This document shows, piece by piece, positions 1-4,314 of a DNA stretch of 7,046 bases (positions are counted from its first letter, which is position 1; each line of letters starts with the position of its first letter). The notes beneath the pieces are model-generated. The model ran no database searches. It saw only the letters and a program-made list of their open reading frames with translations, and was not told where the DNA came from. The translations under genes and the position numbers were made by a program. The DNA lies in assembly GCA_945788485.1 (NCBI GenBank), contig CALZMB010000121.1:1-7046 (forward strand), written 5' to 3'. The stretch is from an uncultured bacterium. Lineage in GTDB: Bacteria; Bacteroidota; Bacteroidia; Bacteroidales; Bacteroidaceae.

Positions 1-684
1 GACTCTGTCTGGATACAGGTGGCGCGCGACCAGCAGACCTTCGGCTGGATTCACGAATCGTCGCTCATCCCGTTTGTCGTACCTGACGACCCCATCTCGC
101 AGTTCATACTCTTCTTCTCTGACGTACACCTCCTCTGGACACTCGTCGCGATTTGCTCCATCCTCGTCGCCTACACCCTGCGTTTCATCACGCGCCGCGG
201 CGCGCGCATCGTCCTCATCAACGACATACCCTCGTTCTATCCCACGCTCCTCATCATCTTCCACTCGCTCGCCGCGACAGTCTATTCCTCCATACAGCTC
301 TTCGCGCCAGAGATGTGGCGGCATTTCTACTACTATCCCACGCTCAATCCTTTCGACGTGCCCCCGATGCTCGGCTTCTTCCTCGCACTCGTCTGGTCGC
401 TGCCCATTGTCGGCGTCGCCACCATAGATGATGTCAGCCGCCACCTGCCCGTTGAAGACGCCATCCTCTATCTCTGCGGACTGGCGGCAGTCTGCCTTGT
501 CGTCTATGCCCTCTTCAGCGTCACCACATTATATTATATAGGCTATCCGCTGCTCCTCCTCTTCATCATCTACAGCGTCCGCACATTCTACCGCCACCGC
601 CGCCTCGTCTATTTCTGCGGCCGTTGCGGCAAAGCCATCCTCCAGAAAGGCCGCTGCCCCCACTGCGGAGCCCTCAATGTCTGA
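1..684 (+). CDS. Membrane protein with SH3-like segment and C-terminal zinc ribbon (5' partial)
   Basis: The frame is open to base 1, so the true start lies outside the window. The GTG at 19 sits inside a conserved-looking stretch (VWIQVARDQQTFGWIHES, visible residues 4-21) that resembles the end of a bacterial SH3-like fold, so I do not take it as the start. About four or five hydrophobic segments follow, at roughly visible residues 33-60, 78-100, 122-142, 153-173 and 176-195. The protein ends in a short zinc ribbon made of CGRC (206-209) and CPHC (219-222), four residues before the stop. The layout suggests an inner-membrane protein with a small metal-binding tail. It resembles uncharacterised 'zinc ribbon domain-containing' proteins that I recall from Bacteroidetes. 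Its function is unknown. The next gene has its own promoter element, so this gene probably ends a separate transcript, though I see no convincing terminator after it. Confidence 0.8.
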   Translation, partial: DSVWIQVARDQQTFGWIHESSLIPFVVPDDPISQFILFFSDVHLLWTLVAICSILVAYTLRFITRRGARIVLINDIPSFYPTLLIIFHSLAATVYSSIQLFAPEMWRHFYYYPTLNPFDVPPMLGFFLALVWSLPIVGVATIDDVSRHLPVEDAILYLCGLAAVCLVVYALFSVTTLYYIGYPLLLLFIIYSVRTFYRHRRLVYFCGRCGKAILQKGRCPHCGALNV

Positions 685-762
685 TGCCATGCGCCAGTGT
701 CCCTTTTATCAAAAATAATGTTAAACCCAAGCGCAAATCCAATATATACAAAAAAATATTCT

Positions 763-770
763 TAATTTTG
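763..770 (+). promoter_or_regulatory. Bacteroidetes -7 promoter element for the NhaD-type gene
   Basis: TAATTTTG is an exact match to the Bacteroidetes sigma-ABfr -7 consensus TAnnTTTG. It lies in an AT-rich stretch of an otherwise GC-rich region, 65 bases before the ATG at 836. Transcription would start near 775-778. No TTTG is present at the expected -33 spacing, so the promoter may be weak or activator-dependent. Confidence 0.6.
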
Positions 771-783
771 CACAACCCCTGTA

Positions 784-804
784 TTCTTCGACCAGGTCGA
801 AGAA
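784..804. promoter_or_regulatory. Perfect 21-base palindrome, candidate operator or 5' UTR hairpin
   Basis: The arms TTCTTCGACC (784-793) and GGTCGAAGAA (795-804) are exact reverse complements around a single central A. The site begins about 7 bases after the predicted transcription start of the antiporter gene. That position suits an operator for a dimeric repressor. As RNA, the same sequence could fold into an 8-9 base-pair stem with a 3-5 base loop near the 5' end of the message. No T-run follows, so it is not an intrinsic terminator. The regulator is not in the window. Confidence 0.55.
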
Positions 805-835
805 CACCCAAACCAAATCCAACCCCAACCCCGCC

Positions 836-2212
836 ATGACACTCATCATCGCCCTCATAATGCTATTGGCGCTTGTGCTCATCGCCTTCTCGCCGCTCAC
901 CTCAGTCAACAAGGCCGCCGTAGCGATGTTCGCCGGCACCCTCGGCTGGGTGCTCTACGTCTGCTTCGGCTCTGACTTCGTCATGGCTCAACACCCCGCC
1001 GACTATCTCGACTTCCTCTCCGGCACCAAAGCCAACAGCGTCGCCGTGAAAGAGTATATCGCCTCGAACATCTTCATACGCTATGTAGGCAAAGCCTCTG
1101 AAATCGTGCTCTTCCTCATCGCCACGATGACCATCGTAGAGATTCTCGACAGCAACGGCTGCTTCGACTTCATACCCCAATGGATAAAGACGCGCCACAG
1201 CCGCCGCCTGCTCTGGACCACCGCCCTCCTCACGCTCCTCATCAGCGCCAACCTCGACAACCTGACGACGGCGATGATGATGCTCGTCCTCATGCACAAG
1301 ACACTGCCTGACCGACGCCACCGAGCTGTCTTCGGCTCCGTCATCGTCCTCAGCGCGAACATCGGAGGCGCGCTGACCGTCATCGGCGACTACAACGGAC
1401 TGCTGCTCTGGCACATGGGAGCCGTCACACCCAGCCATTTCACCGCCTGGATGGCATTGCCCTGCCTCGTGGCGTGGGCAGTACCCACAGCCCTCATGGC
1501 ACGCAAGCTGCCCGAGCGCGTCACACTCGAGAACATGGCGCTCCCTTACCGCGGCGACGACACCAACCTCACGCTCTGGCAGCGCATCTCGCTCTTCTTC
1601 TTCAGCATCGGCGGACTGTGGTTCATTCCCACTTTCCACGACATCACCAAGCTCTCGCCATTCGTCGGCGCGCTGTGCGTACTCTCACTCCTCTGGATAG
1701 TCAACGAGGCGTTCAACCGCAACATCTCCCATGCCGGCGACATGATACAACGGCGCAAGCCGCGCGCCTTCCAGCATGGCATACTACAGTCGCTACTCTT
1801 CGTCATGGGCATCATGCTCATCATGGGCGTGATGGTCGAGACAGGAGCCGGATTGTGGTTCGGAAGTCTATGCGTAGAGAACCTCGGCGAGCTTTGGACC
1901 ATTGTCGTCGCTCCACTCACGGCAAGCATCGTCAGCCTCGCCCTCGACCCCTTCGCGACAGCTGCCACATTCTTCTCGTTCCACGGCATTGCCGAAACAG
2001 GACACCTTGCCCAGAACGGAGAATACTGGATTTCAATCGCCTACGCCACAGCGGTGGGCAGCACCATCTTCGGCATATCCCTCAGCGGCCTCGCCCTCTT
2101 CGCAATGAAGAGCACCACACCCGGATGGTATGCCCGGCATTTCGCGCCGAAGGTGCTGCTCGGAGCCTTGCTCGGCCTCGCCATCCTCATTGCTGAGGCG
2201 GTCTGCTTCTGA
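836..2212 (+). CDS. NhaD-type sodium:proton antiporter / SLC13-like permease (ion transporter superfamily)
   Basis: This is a 458-residue inner-membrane carrier with around 12 hydrophobic segments along its whole length. NhaD antiporters exchange Na+ (or Li+) for H+ across the cytoplasmic membrane. Family signatures are visible: TIVEILDSNGCF (99-110), SANLDNLTTAMMM (137-149, the discontinuous-helix motif with the Asp-Asn pair), and ANIGGALTVIGDYNGLLLW (174-192), which corresponds to the NIGGAWSPIGD-type motif. In the second half the expected second Asp-Asn motif reads SLALDPFATAATFF (367-380), so one Asp (D371) is kept but the Asn is replaced. This points to a divergent NhaD-like clade whose exact substrate is uncertain, so I give no symbol. 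The ATG at 836 is the natural start, at the first membrane segment; it is preceded by a C-rich leader without a Shine-Dalgarno sequence. pfkA follows after 57 bases with no clear promoter between them, so co-transcription is possible. Confidence 0.87.
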   Translation: MTLIIALIMLLALVLIAFSPLTSVNKAAVAMFAGTLGWVLYVCFGSDFVMAQHPADYLDFLSGTKANSVAVKEYIASNIFIRYVGKASEIVLFLIATMTIVEILDSNGCFDFIPQWIKTRHSRRLLWTTALLTLLISANLDNLTTAMMMLVLMHKTLPDRRHRAVFGSVIVLSANIGGALTVIGDYNGLLLWHMGAVTPSHFTAWMALPCLVAWAVPTALMARKLPERVTLENMALPYRGDDTNLTLWQRISLFFFSIGGLWFIPTFHDITKLSPFVGALCVLSLLWIVNEAFNRNISHAGDMIQRRKPRAFQHGILQSLLFVMGIMLIMGVMVETGAGLWFGSLCVENLGELWTIVVAPLTASIVSLALDPFATAATFFSFHGIAETGHLAQNGEYWISIAYATAVGSTIFGISLSGLALFAMKSTTPGWYARHFAPKVLLGALLGLAILIAEAVCF

Positions 2213-2254
2213 CATCTTAGCACATCAACCGTATCACCAACAACACAACTATAA

Positions 2255-2262
2255 AGAAAGGA
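2255..2262 (+). promoter_or_regulatory. Ribosome binding site of pfkA
   Basis: AGAAAGGA ends seven bases before the ATG at 2270 and supports that start. The antiporter gene upstream has nothing comparable. Confidence 0.5.
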
Positions 2263-2269
2263 CAACACC

Positions 2270-3247
2270 ATGGCAAAAATCAAGACTATTGGCGTCATGA
2301 CATCCGGAGGCGACGCGCCGGGCATGAATGCCGCCATACGCGCCGTCACACGCGCCGGCATCTCCCAGGGTTTCAACGTGAAAGGCATCTACCGCGGCTA
2401 CGAAGGCCTCATGAACGGTGAGATAAAGACCTTCACAACCGAGAACGTCTCGGGCATCATCGGCATGGGCGGCACTATCCTCAAGACGGCGCGCTCAAAA
2501 GATTTCCTCACCGACGAGGGTAAGCAGCGCGCCTACGAGAACCTCGTCAAAGAGGGCATCGACGCGCTCATCGTCATCGGCGGAAACGGCTCGCTCACAG
2601 GCGCGATGGAGTTCGCGAAGGCGTTCGACGTCTGCTGCATCGGACTGCCCGGCACCATCGACAACGACCTCTACGGCACGGACAACACCATCGGCTACGA
2701 CACCACGATGAACACCATAATGGAATGTGTTGACCGCATTCGCGACACGGCGCAGTCGCACGAGCGCATCTTCTTCGTCGAAGTGATGGGCCGCGACGCC
2801 GGCTTCCTCGCGCAGAACTCCGCTATCGCCTGCGGCGCGGAGGCTGCCATCATCCCAGAGGAATCAACCGATGTCGATCAGCTCGCCGAGTTCATGAAGC
2901 GCGGCATACGCAAGTCAAAGAAATCGTGCATCGTCATCGTGTCCGAGTCGCCTAAATGCGGCGCGTTGTACTATGCAGACCGTGTGAAGAACGAGTTCCC
3001 CGATTACGACGTGCGCGTCTCTATCCTCGGACACCTGCAGCGCGGAGGCTCGCCGACAGCGCGCGACCGCATTCTCGCCAGCCGCACCGGCGTGGGAGCC
3101 ATCGAAGCCATCATGCAGGGGCAGCGAAATGTGATGATAGGCGTGCGCAACAACGAGGTGGTCTATGTGCCGCTCTCTGAGGCGATACGCTCTGACAAGC
3201 CGTTCGACAAGAAACTCATCACTGTGCTCGAGGAACTGTCGATTTGA
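2270..3247 (+). CDS. pfkA: 6-phosphofructokinase (ATP-type, PfkA family)
   Basis: This cytoplasmic enzyme phosphorylates fructose 6-phosphate to fructose 1,6-bisphosphate, the committing step of glycolysis. At 325 residues it has the usual length for bacterial PfkA and appears complete. Visible motifs, with E. coli equivalents from memory: GGDAPGMN (13-20, nucleotide loop), R75 (R72), GGNGS (104-108), PGTIDND (127-133, with catalytic D131 and D133), SHERI (163-167, R166 matching R162), MGRDAG (173-178), R249 (R243), and GHLQRGG (254-260, substrate-binding H255 and R258). G107 matches the Gly that marks ATP-using rather than pyrophosphate-using enzymes. One oddity is N106, where E. coli has the Mg-binding D103. 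I recall GGNGS in other Bacteroidetes PfkA sequences, so it is probably a lineage trait. The ribosome binding site and the N-terminal MAKIKTIGV strand fix the start. Confidence 0.96.
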   Translation: MAKIKTIGVMTSGGDAPGMNAAIRAVTRAGISQGFNVKGIYRGYEGLMNGEIKTFTTENVSGIIGMGGTILKTARSKDFLTDEGKQRAYENLVKEGIDALIVIGGNGSLTGAMEFAKAFDVCCIGLPGTIDNDLYGTDNTIGYDTTMNTIMECVDRIRDTAQSHERIFFVEVMGRDAGFLAQNSAIACGAEAAIIPEESTDVDQLAEFMKRGIRKSKKSCIVIVSESPKCGALYYADRVKNEFPDYDVRVSILGHLQRGGSPTARDRILASRTGVGAIEAIMQGQRNVMIGVRNNEVVYVPLSEAIRSDKPFDKKLITVLEELSI

Positions 3248-3274
3248 TTTGTATTTTAAAAAATAAAATAAAAA

Positions 3275-3310
3275 AAAAGCCACGGAAGGAATCTGCCTTC
3301 CGTGGCTTTT
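3275..3310. terminator. Bidirectional rho-independent terminator between convergent genes
   Basis: A perfect 15 base-pair stem (AAAAGCCACGGAAGG at 3275-3289 with CCTTCCGTGGCTTTT at 3296-3310) encloses the 6-base loop AATCTG. On the + strand it ends pfkA, 28 bases after the stop, but only four T's follow. On the minus strand nine T's and then a T-rich tail follow (bases 3261-3278 read in reverse), so it is the stronger terminator for the 3418-3897 gene. Confidence 0.9.
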
Positions 3311-3340
3311 GATGTGTTGTGGCTTCATCTATTGTCGTTG

Positions 3341-3412
3341 ATAACGATAATAACGTTCATAACGTGAATAACGTTCATAACGTTCGTGACGTGAATAACG
3401 TTCGTGACGGTT
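3341..3412. repeat. 9-base tandem repeat array, eight copies
   Basis: Eight consecutive 9-base units have the pattern RTRACG plus three variable bases. Six units begin ATAACG and two begin GTGACG; the trailing triplets are mostly TTC or TGA. Several junctions form AACGTT, itself a palindrome. The array fills the space between the shared terminator and the end of the minus-strand gene at 3418. It is too short-period for CRISPR. Its role is unknown; it is probably a slippage-prone intergenic minisatellite. Confidence 0.85.
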
Positions 3413-3417
3413 TTCGT

Positions 3418-3897
3418 TCAAAGCATGTCCAGGAACTCCGCCCGCCGCTTTTTCTCAGCCATCTCTTGCTCATAAGCCTGGTCGATGGCTTTGTCGCGCA
3501 TGGTGTAGGCTGAGAGCTGCATCTCGTCGCGGTTCTCGATGATGATGAGCCTCGCGTCTTCTTCGCCCTGCTGCATCAGACGTTTCGCCGCCCGCGCCAT
3601 GGCGATGACCGCCTCGTCTGTCTCGTCTGCCGTGAACTCGTCAGCCCTGCGGCAGCAGATGATGACGCGCCCCGACACGATTTTCTTCTCCGGCGTGAAA
3701 GCCGCCTTAGGGTAGAGCGGCACCCGTCTGAACACGAGCCACGGCATGAGGATGGTCTCGCCCCGGTATGCAACCAGCTCTTCCGTCACTTGAAGGCGGT
3801 ATTCGCCCGGCGGCAGCAGCTCGTCGAAATGCTTAATCACATAGATTATGTCTTCTGCATAGCCTGCCTTCTCGCCTTTGTCTTTGCCCGTAGACAT
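3418..3897 (-). CDS. Hypothetical protein, 159 residues
   Basis: I do not recognise this family. The product is soluble with no signal peptide or membrane segment. The first ~90 residues alternate hydrophobic and charged positions and look like a small alpha/beta domain (IIYVIKHFDELLPPGEYRLQV at about 17-37, broken by the Pro-Pro; RVIICCRRADEF at about 77-88). A helical stretch follows (AVIAMARAAKRLMQQ, about 96-110), then a beta strand LIIIENRDE, and a strongly charged C-terminal helix (QEMAEKKRRAEF). Two adjacent cysteines sit at about 81-82. The ATG at 3897 has no Shine-Dalgarno sequence, which is common in this phylum. The gene converges on pfkA and shares its terminator. It diverges from the toxin-antitoxin remnant across a 117-base AT-rich spacer. 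The steady codon pattern and clean stop make it a real gene; the function is open. Confidence 0.7.
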   Translation of the reverse strand: MSTGKDKGEKAGYAEDIIYVIKHFDELLPPGEYRLQVTEELVAYRGETILMPWLVFRRVPLYPKAAFTPEKKIVSGRVIICCRRADEFTADETDEAVIAMARAAKRLMQQGEEDARLIIIENRDEMQLSAYTMRDKAIDQAYEQEMAEKKRRAEFLDML

Positions 3898-3937
3898 TCG
3901 CTGCTGGCATATCTGTATAATAAAGAGATTGTCAGCA

Positions 3938-3951
3938 TTTTTTTTTTTTTT
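3938..3951. repeat. Homopolymer run of 14 T
   Basis: Fourteen consecutive T's lie between two divergent genes, directly upstream of the -33 box of the toxin-antitoxin remnant. Such a tract may vary in length by slippage or act as an AT-rich upstream promoter element. Confidence 0.8.
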
Positions 3952-3979
3952 CTTTTGTGTTTTCAGATTTTCTTTGTAA
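3947..3979 (+). repeat. 33-base imperfect direct repeat, left copy
   Basis: This copy matches 4247-4279 at 28 of 33 positions without gaps. The first 18 bases (TTTTTCTTTTGTGTTTTC) are identical, as is an internal TTTCTTTG. The left copy holds the -33 box and leads into the -7 element of the antitoxin-like gene. Confidence 0.75.
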
Positions 3980-3984
3980 TTTTA
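3954..3984 (+). promoter_or_regulatory. Bacteroidetes promoter of the toxin-antitoxin remnant
   Basis: A -33 TTTG (3954-3957), a 19-base spacer, and TAATTTTA (3977-3984, seven of eight matches to TAnnTTTG) form a nearly complete sigma-ABfr promoter. It ends 30 bases before the ATG at 4015. It is the best-formed promoter in the window. Confidence 0.65.
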
Positions 3985-4000
3985 TGGCGTAAATACAAGA

Positions 4001-4006
4001 AAGGAG
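4001..4006 (+). promoter_or_regulatory. Strong Shine-Dalgarno site of the antitoxin-like gene
   Basis: AAGGAG lies eight bases before the ATG at 4015. It is the only textbook Shine-Dalgarno in the window, and it fixes the start at 4015 rather than at an upstream in-frame codon. Confidence 0.7.
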
Positions 4007-4014
4007 AAACGATT

Positions 4015-4158
4015 ATGAGAACGACAAGGCATAGCCATGCATGGCGTGATTATCAGTTGTCTCTGGAAGTGATGGCAATGACTTTTGATGAGCGTAAGGA
4101 TTTGGGAGACAACTACAAAGAAGACTATGCCAGACACCAGATAGACAAATCACTATGA
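4015..4158 (+). CDS. Small antitoxin-like protein (47 residues), partner of a truncated PIN toxin
   Basis: The product is short, hydrophilic and charged, with the core EVMAMTFDERKDLGDNYKED (residues 18-37) and an ARHQIDKSL tail. It resembles the C-terminal, toxin-binding half of Bacteroidetes antitoxins paired with PIN-domain toxins (pattern SPEVMAM..R.....DYKE). That assignment rests on my memory of the family. At 47 residues it is shorter than many antitoxins and has no obvious DNA-binding domain, so its N-terminal part may be missing. Its stop overlaps the toxin start in an ATGA junction (4155-4158), the classic sign of coupled toxin-antitoxin translation. GC is about 43% (62 of 144 bases by my count), well below neighbouring genes, which suggests acquisition from elsewhere. 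It has its own promoter and ribosome binding site. Confidence 0.65.
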   Translation: MRTTRHSHAWRDYQLSLEVMAMTFDERKDLGDNYKEDYARHQIDKSL

Positions 4159-4220
4159 AAGTGTTTATAGACACGAATGTTATAATCGATTTTTATGCGC
4201 AAAGGGAGAATTACACCTAA
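4155..4220 (+). pseudogene. Truncated PIN-domain toxin (first 21 residues only)
   Basis: The reading begins MKVFIDTNVIIDFYAQRE, which is the first beta strand and helix of VapC-like PIN ribonucleases. D6 in the FIDTN motif is the first metal-binding acidic residue of the active site. A TAA at 4218-4220 then ends the frame after 21 codons, whereas PIN toxins are usually about 130-145 residues long. I found no continuation of the PIN fold in any + frame before the convergent gene begins at 4315, so the rest is missing rather than frameshifted. The fragment cannot be an active nuclease. It overlaps the antitoxin-like gene by ATGA. Confidence 0.75.
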
Positions 4221-4248
4221 GGGAGCAAGACGCAAGTTTTTCTCCCTT
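4219..4248 (+). terminator. Possible weak terminator after the toxin remnant
   Basis: AAGGGAG (4219-4225) and CTCCCTT (4242-4248) can form a 7 base-pair stem around a 16-base loop, with a T-rich run (TTTCTTTT) following. The large loop makes it weak. It overlaps the last codon of the toxin fragment. Confidence 0.35.
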
Positions 4249-4279
4249 TTTCTTTTGTGTTTTCGTTATTTCTTTGCAA
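4247..4279 (+). repeat. 33-base imperfect direct repeat, right copy
   Basis: This is the second copy of 3947-3979, shifted by exactly 300 bases. It keeps the TTTG that forms the -33 box in the left copy, but where the left copy has TAATTTTA this one reads CAACGGGG, so it is not a promoter. Confidence 0.75.
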
Positions 4280-4306
4280 CGGGGGAGCTTCGGCCTGGCC
4301 AAAGAA
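4270..4306. repeat. Inverted repeat downstream of the DUF4421/PI-PLC gene
   Basis: TTCTTTG (4270-4276) and CAAAGAA (4300-4306) pair across 23 bases, and GGCC-T-GGCC (4292-4300) lies within or next to the right arm. It lies 9-45 bases past the stop of the minus-strand gene and could be its 3' hairpin. No T-run follows in that direction, so intrinsic termination is doubtful. Confidence 0.3.
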
Positions 4307-4314
4307 TGCGGGGG

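Noticed and set aside
685..762. Terminator after the zinc-ribbon gene
   Set aside because: No stable hairpin followed by a T-run could be found; the stretch is simply AT-rich leading into the next promoter.
902..1639. Long minus-strand open frame inside the antiporter gene
   Set aside because: It is antisense to a clearly conserved membrane protein, has an acidic low-complexity composition, and arises from the GC-rich codon pattern of the real gene.
3341..3412. CRISPR array
   Set aside because: The repeat period is 9 bases without spacers; CRISPR repeats are much longer and separated by unique sequence.
3319..3513. Small + strand frame encoding an Asn-Val-rich repeat peptide
   Set aside because: The peptide repeat merely reflects the 9-base DNA repeat, there is no ribosome binding site, and the frame runs antisense into the neighbouring gene.
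3790..4158. Longer + strand frame reaching from inside the minus-strand gene to the antitoxin stop
   Set aside because: Its first part is antisense to the 3418-3897 gene and crosses the poly-T run and the promoter. The Shine-Dalgarno at 4001-4006 and the promoter place the start at 4015.
4221..4314. Frameshifted remainder of the PIN toxin
   Set aside because: The translated + frames here show no PIN-like residues and soon run into the end of the convergent gene, so the toxin is missing its remainder rather than frameshifted.
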